From assembly GCA_900469625.1 (NCBI GenBank), contig UBXV01000006.1, positions 124,001 through 188,000 on the forward strand: a DNA stretch of 64,000 bases, in the 5' to 3' direction. This document shows, one piece after another, positions 47,883 through 56,061 of this stretch. Position 1 is the first letter of the stretch. Each line of letters begins with the position of its first letter. The stretch is from Hyphomicrobiales bacterium. Lineage in GTDB: Bacteria > Pseudomonadota > Alphaproteobacteria > Rhizobiales > Rhizobiaceae. The notes beneath the pieces were generated by a model that was given only the letters and a program-made list of their open reading frames with translations, was not told the DNA's origin and searched no databases. Both the position numbers and the translations under genes were made by a program.

Positions 47883-48329
47883 TTAAATGGCCGCCGCCAG
47901 TCGTCTGGCCTCGACCTGGCCGATCGCATCGACAACGGCATCGAAGGTGAGCATGGTAGAAGCGTGGCGGGCGCGATAGTCCTTCACCGGCTTCAAGAAT
48001 CGCATGTCCTCGAAACGGCCCGCGGGGCCTTCGCCGTCGGCTTTCAGCATCGCCAGCATCTCGTCGCGGGCCTGGCGAATTTCCGCGGCATGGGCGCCGA
48101 CGACATGGCGCGCCATGATCGAGGACGATGCCTGCCCAAGGGCGCACGCCTTGACGTCATGGGCAAAGTCAGTGACCACGTCGCCGTCCATCTTCAGCCA
48201 GATCCGCACCTTGGATCCGCAGAGCTTCGAATGCGCCACGGCTTCCGCGTCGGCATTCTCGAGCGTCCCGATGCGCGGAATATTGCCGGCGAAGTCGAGA
48301 ATTTTATTGTTGTAGATGTCATCCATCAT
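47883..48329 (-). CDS. NifU/IscU-like Fe-S scaffold homolog lacking third Cys
   Basis: A 148-residue protein of the IscU/NifU N-terminal family. Two of the three scaffold Cys are present in SKLCGSKV (residue 37) and VKACALGQASSS (residue 62). The region that normally holds the third Cys, near residue 120, reads RARHASTMLTFDAV and has none. Such alphaproteobacterial homologs may bind metal differently or act as an accessory. The gene is three bases ahead of yidD. Start ATG 48329 or 48326 lacks a strong ribosome site. Confidence 0.82.
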   Translation of the reverse strand: MMDDIYNNKILDFAGNIPRIGTLENADAEAVAHSKLCGSKVRIWLKMDGDVVTDFAHDVKACALGQASSSIMARHVVGAHAAEIRQARDEMLAMLKADGEGPAGRFEDMRFLKPVKDYRARHASTMLTFDAVVDAIGQVEARRLAAAI

Positions 48330-48468
48330 GTGACGCGATCCGGCTCATTTTTCGCGGTTTTGGGTGATCGGCGCATGATTTTCTCCTGTAGACAGGAAAA
48401 AAGCACGACGCAGTCTCCTCCGCCTCTTTCATCTCTATGGCACCATACTATATGCTATGTCGTGTTGG

Positions 48469-48668
48469 GGCGACAGTTCCGCAAGAGGATCAAATGTCGC
48501 CTGTTGTTTGGGAAACCGTGCCGGACGGTCCATTGCACTGCTAAGCAAGGACCAGAAAGCCCCGGAGCCCGCCGACGGAACCCAAGCCTGCAGGGTTAGG
48601 CGAATGGCCAGTGGCGAGTTGTCCGAAAGATAAAACGTCAAGCAATCCCCGTATTGCGCAAAGAGGCC
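48469..48668 (+). ncRNA. Structured leader or riboswitch candidate upstream of folE
   Basis: Several nested stems lie in the 340-bp space before folE. Stem 1: GGCGACA (48469-48475) with TGTCGCC (48495-48501). Stem 2: GGTCC-A-TTGC (48527-48536) with GCAA-GGACC (48545-48553). Stem 3: AACCC (48579-48583) with GGGTT (48593-48597), flanked by CGCC/GGCG. A closing stem CGGAC (48522-48526) with GTCCG (48621-48625) would make a multi-branch junction. A last hairpin GCAAT/ATTGC (48642-48657) ends beside the ribosome site AGAGG at 48662. I cannot place it in a known riboswitch class. Confidence 0.5.
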
Positions 48669-48671
48669 ATT

Positions 48672-49289
48672 ATGGACGCCATAGTGAAGAATTTCCCCGT
48701 GCTCGACAATGCGAGCGACCGACCGACGCAGAAGGAAGCCGAGGACGCAGTGCGCGTGCTCTTGCGCTGGGCCGGTGACGATCCGAGCCGCGAAGGCCTG
48801 CTGGACACGCCAGCGCGTGTCGCCAAGTCCTACCGCGAGCTTTTCAGCGGCTATGACCTTGCAGCCGAGGACGTTCTCGGCCGGACCTTCGAGGAGGTTG
48901 CCGGCTACGACGACATGGTGCTGGTCAAGGACATTCCGTTCTACTCCCATTGCGAACACCATATGGTGCCGATCATCGGCAAGGCCCATGTCGCCTATCT
49001 GCCGAACGGCCGTGTCCTTGGTCTTTCGAAGATCGCTCGCGTCGTCGACATCTACGGCCGCCGGCTGCAGACCCAGGAATCGATGACGGCGCAGATCGCC
49101 CGTTCGATCGACGAAACGCTGGCGCCACGCGGCGTCGCGGTCATGATCGAGGCGGAGCATATGTGCATGGCGATGCGCGGCGTTCAGAAGCAAGGCTCGA
49201 CAACGCTGACCACCACATTTACGGGTACGTTCCAGACGGAACCGGCCGAGCAGGCCCGTTTCATGACCATGCTCAGGGGCTTCAAGTAA
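48672..49289 (+). CDS. folE: GTP cyclohydrolase I
   Basis: A 205-residue FolE that makes dihydroneopterin triphosphate from GTP, the first step to folate. The zinc Cys/His are in [20 protein letters not shown] near residue 95 and [14 protein letters not shown]-like [12 protein letters not shown] near 163; [17 protein letters not shown] is intact. This is the zinc-dependent FolE, not FolE2. ATG 48672 follows AGAGG; a TTG at 48654 is in frame but inside the leader. A 9-bp hairpin between folE and hisI starts at the folE stop. Confidence 0.97.
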   Translation: MDAIVKNFPVLDNASDRPTQKEAEDAVRVLLRWAGDDPSREGLLDTPARVAKSYRELFSGYDLAAEDVLGRTFEEVAGYDDMVLVKDIPFYSHCEHHMVPIIGKAHVAYLPNGRVLGLSKIARVVDIYGRRLQTQESMTAQIARSIDETLAPRGVAVMIEAEHMCMAMRGVQKQGSTTLTTTFTGTFQTEPAEQARFMTMLRGFK

Positions 49290-49310
49290 GGCTCCGACCA
49301 ACGGAGCCTT
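49288..49310 (+). promoter_or_regulatory. Intercistronic hairpin covering the hisI ribosome site
   Basis: AAGGCTCCG (49288-49296) and CGGAGCCTT (49302-49310) form a perfect 9-bp stem with a 5-base loop. It starts in the folE stop codon and contains the hisI GGAG; the hisI ATG is 3 bases downstream. It would limit hisI initiation unless ribosomes leaving folE open it. Confidence 0.75.
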
Positions 49311-49312
49311 CG

Positions 49313-49765
49313 ATGACGCTGACCTTCGAGACCCCCTCCTCCAAAAAGGCCGAGCTGGAAAACGGTCCGGCCTTCACGCCCCGCTTCGATGAAAAGGGCC
49401 TGATCACCGCCGTCGTCACCGATGCGCGCGACGGCGAACTGCTGATGGTCGCGCACATGAACGCCGAAGCGCTGGCGCTGACAATCGAAACCGGGGTCGC
49501 CCACTATTACAGCCGCTCGCGCAAGAGCCTCTGGAAGAAGGGGGAAAGCTCCGGCAATCTGCAGACGGTCCAGGAAATCCGCACCGATTGCGACCAGGAT
49601 GCGATCTGGCTGAAGGTGTCGGTCGCGGGCCACGATGCAACCTGCCACACCGGCCGCCGCTCCTGCTTCTACCGCACCGTCGGCACAAACGACGGCCGCG
49701 CGACGGTGACGATCACCGACGATCACAGGCATTTCGACCCCACCGAGGTCTACGACAAAAATTAA
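49313..49765 (+). CDS. hisI: Phosphoribosyl-AMP cyclohydrolase
   Basis: A 150-residue histidine biosynthesis enzyme, step three. [20 protein letters not shown] begins the fold near residue 37, [16 protein letters not shown] follows, and the zinc and metal motifs [11 protein letters not shown] and [11 protein letters not shown] are intact. This is the stand-alone form without HisE. It follows folE by 23 bases. Both enzymes hydrolyse a purine-ring carbon, and the pairing is common in alphaproteobacteria. Confidence 0.97.
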   Translation: MTLTFETPSSKKAELENGPAFTPRFDEKGLITAVVTDARDGELLMVAHMNAEALALTIETGVAHYYSRSRKSLWKKGESSGNLQTVQEIRTDCDQDAIWLKVSVAGHDATCHTGRRSCFYRTVGTNDGRATVTITDDHRHFDPTEVYDKN

Positions 49766-50173
49766 GCATTGCGCGCCTTTTTGGAGCGGGTGCATACTGC
49801 ATTTATGTTTTGGTAACCCCGTGAGCGCCTAATCCTACGCAAAGGATACAGTTTCCACGGGGAGCGGCCACAGGCCGAGCAGTGTTGCAAACTGTAGCGA
49901 ATGTTTATCGACCCTGTCGCGCGCAAGTGCCGGGATCGATGGTAATCTGAAGAACGGTGCCAGTCTTTCAGCGATGACAAGGACAAGGCCGGCACCAGCG
50001 CCGGCTTGGCGGGTTTTCCTCCAGACATGAGCGCTCAAAAATTTATTGCGTGGTTCCAGGATCGAATCTGGTCTTCGGAAGTTTGAGTCAATGCATGGAG
50101 CGCCAGGACGCCCTTCGCGCAGACTGAAGGTCGTGTTGCGCTGCCAGGTATTCGGCGGTGTTGGAGGTGCCGG
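49766..50173. other. Non-coding gap with a foldable segment, 408 bp
   Basis: No convincing gene. A two-part stem exists: CCCCGTG (49817-49823) with CACGGGG (49856-49862), enclosing ATCC (49832-49835) with GGAT (49844-49847). A terminator-like GCCGGC repeat pair with a TTTTCC tail lies at about 49986-50015. A plus-strand RNA is possible but unproven. Confidence 0.4.
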
Positions 50174-51139
50174 ATGTTGAACTGGACTTTTACGCGTAGC
50201 AGCCAGATTGCCGACCTGACCGACCCCGGTGGGCCTTCACTCTCGACACCGCCAGTTGAACCCGCCGTACCGCCCCGGCCGCCGAAGATCGCCATCGCCC
50301 TTGGCGGCGGCGCTGCGCGCGGTTGGGCCCATATCGGCGTGCTCAGAGCGCTCGACGAGGAAGGGATCGAAGTCGGGATGATTGCCGGCACGTCGATCGG
50401 AGCGCTGGTCGGCGGCTGCTATCTCGCTGGCAAGCTCGACGAGCTCGAAGCCTTCGCCCGCTCGCTGACGGTACGGCGCATCGCCGGCCTGCTGGATTTC
50501 GCCATCGGCGGCGGCGGCCTGTTCGGCGGCCTGCGCCTGACCAAGCGCATGCAGGAACATCTCCAGGGCCTCAGCATCGAGGGCCTTGACCGGCCGTTTG
50601 TTGCCGTTGCAACCGAAGTCCATAGCGGTCACGAAGTCTGGCTGGAAAAGGGCTCGCTGATCACCGCCATTCGTGCATCCTACGCCCTTCCCGGCATCTT
50701 CGAGCCGATCAAGGCCAATGGCCGAACATTGATGGACGGCGCATTGGTCAATCCCGTTCCGGTTTCGGTCTGCCGCGCCCACGAGCAGCAGCTCGTCGTT
50801 GCCGTCAATCTCAACTACGATCTTTATGGCCGCTCGGCCGTGGTCAAGCACAGTGCCGGCATCGAGAGCCAGGATACGCCACCCATCAACGAACCAACGC
50901 GCCACTCGTCGCGCATGGGCATGACCAGCGTCATGGTTCAGGCCTTCAACATCATTCAGGATCGCATCTCGCGGGCACGCCTTGCCGGAGATCCTCCGGA
51001 TCTGGCGCTCCACCCGAAGCTCAACGATATCGGTCTGTCGGAATTCCACCGTGCCGGCGAGGCGATTGATCGCGGCTATCAGGAAGCGAAAGCAAGGTTG
51101 GTGGAAATCCGCCGGATGCAGGAAGTGCTGGTGCGCTGA
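50174..51139 (+). CDS. Patatin-like phospholipase
   Basis: A 321-residue serine lipase. The oxyanion GGGAARG and nucleophile elbow GTSIGALVGG lie near residues 44-80, and the catalytic Asp is in LMDGALVNPVP near 190. The N-terminal 35 residues are Pro-rich. The C-terminal 100 residues (MVQAFNIIQDRISRARLAGD) are the helical extension of the RssA/YchK-type patatins. It may act on membrane phospholipids. There is no signal peptide, so it is cytoplasmic. Confidence 0.92.
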   Translation: MLNWTFTRSSQIADLTDPGGPSLSTPPVEPAVPPRPPKIAIALGGGAARGWAHIGVLRALDEEGIEVGMIAGTSIGALVGGCYLAGKLDELEAFARSLTVRRIAGLLDFAIGGGGLFGGLRLTKRMQEHLQGLSIEGLDRPFVAVATEVHSGHEVWLEKGSLITAIRASYALPGIFEPIKANGRTLMDGALVNPVPVSVCRAHEQQLVVAVNLNYDLYGRSAVVKHSAGIESQDTPPINEPTRHSSRMGMTSVMVQAFNIIQDRISRARLAGDPPDLALHPKLNDIGLSEFHRAGEAIDRGYQEAKARLVEIRRMQEVLVR

Positions 51140-51302
51140 TCGCCGGTTCGAGGCGAGGTTTTCCGCAACCTGCCTCGTGCTCCAGGACCAGTCACGCAGC
51201 CGCCGGCCGGTCGATCGCGCTGGGCGACATGCGGCGCTAGCCGCGCCTTTCCGCATTCGCGCTGTCGGCGTATCGAAAAAGGGCGGAGAACCGCCCTCTC
51301 CC

Positions 51303-51731
51303 CTAGCCTGCGATATAGGCCTTGATGTGCTCGGCCTCTTGCTCCATGGCGCGAATGTGATGCTTGATCACGTCGCCGATCGAGATGATGCCGACCAAGT
51401 GTCCGTTGGTTTCGACCGGGAGATGACGGGCGCGCAACTTGCTCATCATTTCCATCAGCGTATCGACGGACATATCCTCCGTGCAGCAATAGACGTTTTG
51501 CCACATGACGGCCGAGACGGGTTTGTCCAGACAGGCTGCGCCGTGTTTTGCGATTGCGGCGACGATGTCGCGCTCGGTCAGGATGCCGGCAATATGATCA
51601 TCCGCAGCAAGGATGATGACCGCGCCGATATGGTTGTCACGCAGAAGGACCGCAGCCTCTTGAACCGTCATGCGCGGGCCGACGGTCACGACATTGCGGC
51701 CCTTTTCATTGAGTATCGCTTTTACTGACAT
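51303..51731 (-). CDS. CBS domain pair protein
   Basis: A 142-residue protein made of two CBS motifs. The first has VGPRMTVQEAAVLLRDNHIGA and ILTERDIVAAIAKHG, the second VDTLMEMMSKLRARHLPVET and GIISIGDVIKHHI. The pair forms one Bateman module that binds adenosine-containing ligands. It has no other domain, so it is a stand-alone sensor. ATG 51731 (MSVKAIL) is chosen over longer starts. Its partner is unknown; the neighbours are patatin and rhomboid genes. Confidence 0.92.
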   Translation of the reverse strand: MSVKAILNEKGRNVVTVGPRMTVQEAAVLLRDNHIGAVIILAADDHIAGILTERDIVAAIAKHGAACLDKPVSAVMWQNVYCCTEDMSVDTLMEMMSKLRARHLPVETNGHLVGIISIGDVIKHHIRAMEQEAEHIKAYIAG

Positions 51732-51995
51732 GCGTACTTCTCCCCGTTGCGGCGACGCCGGGTCGGCGGAGACGATTCCAGCCTGTCGTGTGCGGCACAG
51801 TCGGGCGGCGGAACCCATACCCCTTCCGATGCCTGAATACCGCGGCGCCGCTCCTCAGAGACGCCCCCAGCCTTCAGGCACCCGGCCTTCACGGACCGCG
51901 TCGTCATCGAACGAAAGCGGCCGTTTCAAATGGTGCGCCAGCGCCCCGGGGAAATCAAGCACCCTGACGCCAATGGCAACAGGATCGATGCGCTA

Positions 51996-52727
51996 TCAGT
52001 CCCTCGGATCGAACATCGCGAACAGGAGGAAGCCGAAGATGAAACCGCCGATATGCGCTTCCCAGGCGACACTGCCTGCCGCACCGGCCGTGAACATGCC
52101 GAAGCCGACAAGAAAATTCGTCAGGAACCAGATGCCGCTGAAGACGACGACGGAGCGGTTGGAGAGCGCCTCGGTGACGGAAAGCCGCCGGTTGAGATGG
52201 GCAAACTGCCGACTGATGCGCCCGCTCGGCGAAAACACGAAACGCGCCGCGGCGCCCATGAAGCCCGAAACGACGCCTGAGGCGCCGACGACGACAATCA
52301 TCTCGCCCCAGTGAAAGACGGTGTGCAGCGCTACGGCCGCTGCCGCCGAAAGCGCCCAGAAGACAGCCAGCCGCGCCATGCCGATGCGACGGACCACCGG
52401 CGCGCCGAAGGCAACCATCCAGAAGATATTGAAGATCAGGTGTTCCCAGCTGCCGTGCAGGAACGAATAGGTGACCGGGCTCCAGAGCCAGGCGAGGCTC
52501 TGTTCGGCCAGCGGATGATCGTAGCGTGCCGGCAGGAAGGCGAAATTCAGGATGATTTCCTGATCGAGACTGTCGGAAAAGACGTAGGTGCGCAGCGCAT
52601 GGATAGCGACGAGAAACAGCAGGATGCATGTCAATCCGGCCGGCAGGTTGAATGCCGGCTCACGCATGCGAGGGGCCGCGCCTTCCCGCTCCGCCTCCGG
52701 TGGCGTCGCTGCCTGATCTCTTTCCAT
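51996..52727 (-). CDS. Rhomboid family intramembrane serine protease
   Basis: A 243-residue membrane protease with six helices. The catalytic Ser is in VVVGASGVVSGFMGA near residue 150 and the catalytic His in AWEAHIGGFIFGF near 230. The N-terminal extension (about 1-35) is charged; the loop WSPVTYSFLHGSWEHLIFN carries the conserved HxxxxHxxxN. ATG 52727 is chosen; the open frame to 52826 adds basic sequence. Rhomboids cut within membrane segments of client proteins; none is evident here. Confidence 0.92.
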   Translation of the reverse strand: MERDQAATPPEAEREGAAPRMREPAFNLPAGLTCILLFLVAIHALRTYVFSDSLDQEIILNFAFLPARYDHPLAEQSLAWLWSPVTYSFLHGSWEHLIFNIFWMVAFGAPVVRRIGMARLAVFWALSAAAAVALHTVFHWGEMIVVVGASGVVSGFMGAAARFVFSPSGRISRQFAHLNRRLSVTEALSNRSVVVFSGIWFLTNFLVGFGMFTAGAAGSVAWEAHIGGFIFGFLLFAMFDPRD

Positions 52728-52825
52728 GGTTGCTGCTCTCTTCCGTCCGCTTATCCGTTTCGATCCGACCCGGTGGGCCGGCAAATTGCTCATAGCCGGA
52801 CAGCGCGCCCAGCCATAAGCAAACA

Positions 52826-52917
52826 AAAAAAGACCGTCCAGTAAAAACTGAACGGCCGGTGAGCCCTCAATACACCGAGCTCAAGTTCTGTGCCGAAGGC
52901 AAACCTTCGTGAAGTGA
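52826..52917 (-). ncRNA. Candidate small RNA, about 90 nt
   Basis: A strong rho-independent terminator reads on the minus strand with no gene before it: stem CCGTTCAG/CTGGACGG (complement of 52834-52855) followed by seven T. Ahead of it lies a perfect hairpin CGAAGG-4-CCTTCG (52894-52909). A -10-like CTAGAT (52929-52924) with a weak -35 would start transcription near 52917. This is the standard layout of a free-standing sRNA. The 5' end is a guess. Confidence 0.55.
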
Positions 52918-53083
52918 TGGCCGATCTAGTGCCAGCCCGGTGCAGCCGACGCAATCGAAACCCTTTGTTAACCTTAATTCTCGGGTGGCACGGAATTCGC
53001 TCCGTCAACGGAACAACCGGACTGAGCGGCAGGATCTGTGTCGGATCGACACAAATGGCCGCAGAAATGGAATGTAGGACACC

Positions 53084-53680
53084 ATGCGCAGCAACACATC
53101 GATGCAGTTGTTCCACTACTGGAACTTCATTCGTGGCGACCGCGAGCTCCCGTGCCGCAGCGAGATCGAACCATCGGCCCTTCGCACCCTGCTTCCCGAG
53201 CTCTTCATCCTGGAGCGCGACCACTTCGGCGGCATAAAATTCCGCCTTGCCGGCACCCATGTCTGCGCACTGTTCGATTGCGATTTGCGCGGCGAACAGT
53301 TTGCCACGCTCTGGTTCGGAACGCAGGCTGGCCGATTGCTGCAGATCGGCCGGCAGGTGATGACGCAACACGTGCCCGTGATGCTGTCCGCCACCGGGAG
53401 GACGGAGGACGGCAGAGATATCGAGACCGAGCTTCTCATGCTTCCCCTCGCCTCCAGCGAAGGCCGCAGCGACCGGATCCTCGGCGCGCTCGCACCTCTG
53501 TCGCGGCCCTATTGGCTCCACGCCACCGCCGTCAGCGGACTGGATGTCACAGGCCTGCGCGTGCTCGACCCGGACCGGACCGCCGTCTTCCTGAATGAAC
53601 CAGTCATGGACGAGACATTTTCGCCGGAAATCCGGCGGGTGCAGCACCTTCGGGTGTTCGAGGGAGGCAGGGACGCCTGA
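53084..53680 (+). CDS. PAS-fold protein (PAS_5 type)
   Basis: A 198-residue soluble protein of the PAS_5 family, common in alphaproteobacteria. The start FHYWNFIRGDRELPCRSEIEP is typical, followed by LLPELFILERD, FRLAGTHVCALFDCDLRGE, and MLPLASSEGRSDRILGALAPL. It has no output domain, so it would act through a partner. ATG 53084 precedes a conserved N-terminus; an earlier in-frame start is not evident. It lies 110 bp ahead of the PilZ gene, on the same strand. Confidence 0.85.
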   Translation: MRSNTSMQLFHYWNFIRGDRELPCRSEIEPSALRTLLPELFILERDHFGGIKFRLAGTHVCALFDCDLRGEQFATLWFGTQAGRLLQIGRQVMTQHVPVMLSATGRTEDGRDIETELLMLPLASSEGRSDRILGALAPLSRPYWLHATAVSGLDVTGLRVLDPDRTAVFLNEPVMDETFSPEIRRVQHLRVFEGGRDA

Positions 53681-53791
53681 CACGGCGTGCCGGCGAGCGG
53701 CTCGACCCTAGCACCAACCGCAGGGCGAACATTCTATTAACCGGAACACACTATGCTTTCGCGTGCCAAGTTACGTCGATGCAGAGTGATC

Positions 53792-54400
53792 ATGTTCTCG
53801 TTTCAACAAGCGCAAAATACCGGGCCGAAGCCACACCAAGAAGGCGCATTCCAGCGCGTTTCGGTGAACCTCACCGGGCGACTGATGCTTGCCAACCACG
53901 AAGAGTATGACTGCACTGCCGTCGACATGTCGCCGGGCGACGTGCTTTTGTCGTCGCCGGCGCGCCCGCGCGCGGGCGAACGTATCATCGCCTACATCGA
54001 TCACGTCGGTCGTCTCGAAGGTACCGTGGCCCGGCTTTCCGAGAACGCCTTCGTCATCCAGCTGAACGCAACGGAACGCAAGCGCGAGAAGCTGGCGGCA
54101 CAGCTGACCTGGATCGCCAACAAGCACGAACTCGGCCTGCCGGAAGACCGGCGCCACGATCGTCTCGCACCGCGCAAGACTTTGACCGAGCTGACGCTCG
54201 ATACTGGCGCAAAGTACCCCTGCCGCATCATCGACCTTTCGATGTCTGGTGCCGCCGTCGACATTGAAAATCGTCCGCCGATCGGCACGCACATCCGCCT
54301 CGGCAACATGAAGGGCAAGATCGTCCGCCATTTTCAGGAAGGCGTCGCCATCGAGTTCTCGGGCGTCCAGTCCCGCGAAGCTCTGACGGAATTTCTCTAA
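53792..54400 (+). CDS. Tandem PilZ domain protein
   Basis: A 202-residue protein with two PilZ-like domains. The first (about 20-100) is degenerate: RVSVNLTGRLML and VDMSPGDVLLSS. The second (about 115-200) carries both c-di-GMP motifs, RRHDRLAPR and DLSMSGAAVDI, so it should bind the ligand. ATG 53792 is taken; the frame is open to 53753. In Sinorhizobium a two-domain PilZ protein of this kind is known next to the same neighbours, as far as I recall. Confidence 0.88.
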   Translation: MFSFQQAQNTGPKPHQEGAFQRVSVNLTGRLMLANHEEYDCTAVDMSPGDVLLSSPARPRAGERIIAYIDHVGRLEGTVARLSENAFVIQLNATERKREKLAAQLTWIANKHELGLPEDRRHDRLAPRKTLTELTLDTGAKYPCRIIDLSMSGAAVDIENRPPIGTHIRLGNMKGKIVRHFQEGVAIEFSGVQSREALTEFL

Positions 54401-55133
54401 AAGCCTTGCCAGGAAAAGCGCTAAGCGGCACCCCGCCAGGAAATGCGCAAACACAGCGACATGAAGCGCTTCTGTCTTTTCGTCTGAATCGATAGCACCC
54501 TCAGCGACCACGGTCGGCACTTCGGCCGCATTGCGACCAGAATACCCAGGCGCCGTAAGCGCGGCCACCCTCCGGCAAATACCGAGACCCGGCAACACGC
54601 GACATGCCCATCCCTGCGCACAAGGGCCCTCAAGCTCGACGCTATCGACGATCGGACTGAAGCACCCTCCAGTTTTGCCGCCAGTTTGCACACCCCCTGC
54701 TCCATTTCAGGACAGCCGGCGCGTCGATGCAAATTTCTGGAACAACTTTTTTCAAATATTTTTTCGCCTCATTCTCGCTCTTCGCGTTGATTTCGCTTCC
54801 TGATCAAGCATCGCGACGAATATGGGGCGGGATTTTTTGACCGCCGGGCGCCCGTCATCATGGCCGCGCACCTGCGCTCCAGCACACCCGCCGCGGAACG
54901 CTCCTGCGAAAAAATCCGTCAACACAAGCGGTTGGTTGCTTAACAGATTTCACCCGCCCGATCGGTCTCCCGGGAAATTCAATAAAATTTGAATCAAATT
55001 CAATTCAAATACATCTAAAAATCTATTCTTATTTTATTCTTATACGTCCCGTATTTGTACTTTGTTTTACCTCGCATATTCGCGAGCGATAAAAATGTCC
55101 GTGCCATTGTCAAACCACAACGGGGAGACAATC
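54401..55133. other. Non-coding gap with AT-rich tract, 733 bp
   Basis: No convincing gene. Two near-identical 14-mers, GCCAGGAAAAGCGC (54408-54421) and GCCAGGAAATGCGC (54435-54448), lie just after the PilZ gene. From about 54975 to 55060 the base composition becomes strongly AT-rich with repeats of ATTCAA/TTGAAT and TTCTTAT. It is the control region of the cysteine protease gene at 55134. Confidence 0.45.
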
Positions 55134-55742
55134 ATGCTCAAGACAATCACCAAGATGATCGCTGTCGCCGCAGTTTTCACCGGCAGCCTGATCACAACGG
55201 CCCAGGCCCTTCCGGCGAACATGACCGTAACCGGCTCAACCAATCCGCCGATCGGCCATTATGAATTCTGCAAGATCAATCCGAGCGAGTGCCGCTCGAA
55301 CGGCGCCGATCGCGGCCCGATGGTCCTGACACGCGAGGGCTGGCAGAAAATTCTCGAGGTCAACTTCGACGTCAATCAGGCGGTAACGCCGATGACCGAC
55401 ATGGAAATCCACGGCGTCGAAGAAAAATGGTCCTACCCTGATAACGTCGGCGACTGCGAGGACTACGTGCTCCTGAAGCGCCGCAAGCTGATCGAGAGCG
55501 GCTTTTCCGCCTCCGACCTGCTGATCACCGTCGTACTTCAGCCGAACGGCGACGGCCACGCGGTACTGACTGTGCGCACAGATCGCGGCGACTTCATTCT
55601 CGACAACATGCGCAACAAGGTGCTGCTGTGGTCTGACACCGAATACACCTATCTGAAGCGCCAATCGACCGAACATGCCGGCCGCTGGGTCAAGCTGCAG
55701 GATGGCCGCACCGTCGCCGTCGGCAGCGTCCGGACCCAGTAA
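55134..55742 (+). CDS. Transglutaminase-like cysteine peptidase (BTLCP, LapG-like)
   Basis: A 202-residue exported protein. A signal peptide (1-26, ending AQA) leads to the papain-like core of family PF06035: Cys in GDCEDYVLLKRRKL near residue 107, His in GHAVLTV near 143 and Asp in DFILDN near 153. LapG of Pseudomonas belongs here and cuts the adhesin LapA under c-di-GMP control. Start ATG 55134 follows GGGGAGA. An AT-rich control region precedes it. The nearby PilZ gene hints at a link, but no LapA or LapD is in the window. Confidence 0.9.
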   Translation: MLKTITKMIAVAAVFTGSLITTAQALPANMTVTGSTNPPIGHYEFCKINPSECRSNGADRGPMVLTREGWQKILEVNFDVNQAVTPMTDMEIHGVEEKWSYPDNVGDCEDYVLLKRRKLIESGFSASDLLITVVLQPNGDGHAVLTVRTDRGDFILDNMRNKVLLWSDTEYTYLKRQSTEHAGRWVKLQDGRTVAVGSVRTQ

Positions 55743-55836
55743 CCCGCGCAAACGGTGGCGCGCCCGGGTGATTGCCCGCGCCACTTGCATCTTTCCGGGC
55801 TTCGGTCAGTTCCATCCCCGTTTCAGACCAGGCCCC

Positions 55837-55872
55837 GGCCGGTTCCGTTGTCCCTCGGAGCCGGCCTTTTTC
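55837..55872 (+). terminator. Rho-independent terminator after the BTLCP gene
   Basis: GGCCGGTTCCG (55837-55847) and CGGAGCCGGCC (55856-55866) form an 11-bp stem with one wobble, followed by TTTTT. It lies 95 bp beyond the stop. The rest of the 319-bp gap to 56062 shows nothing else. Confidence 0.8.
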
Positions 55873-56061
55873 GTTGTCGTCCGCTCTCCTCGCCGGCATA
55901 AGGCTCGCCCGGCGGCAGGGACGCGACGATTTCATCTAAAATTAACCATCTTCGACCAGCGTCGAGACTGTAATTCTTGCCAGCACGCAATTGGCGCTTC
56001 CGGCCGGCGAAGTGCCTGAACCACGAGAGGTCGCGCGCACGCCGCGACGGGACGCCCATCG

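Noticed and set aside
48511-48575. Cobalamin-riboswitch-like words in the folE leader (GGGAAACCG, a TTGC-ACTGCTAA-GCAA loop, GCCCCGGAG like the B12 box GCCAGGAGA).
   Set aside because: The order is suggestive, but the upstream P3 region and the exact B12 box are missing and folE is not a usual cobalamin target. Kept only as an unassigned structured leader.
51860-51990. Minus-strand frame reading VRVLDFPGALAHHLKRPL after the rhomboid stop.
   Set aside because: Protein-like, but there is no ATG, GTG or TTG with a ribosome site before it and it ends after about 45 codons. Could be a decayed tail; not supported as a gene.
54435-54448. The two 14-mers after the PilZ gene as part of a repeat array.
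   Set aside because: Only two copies, 27 bp apart; chance or a small duplication is enough.
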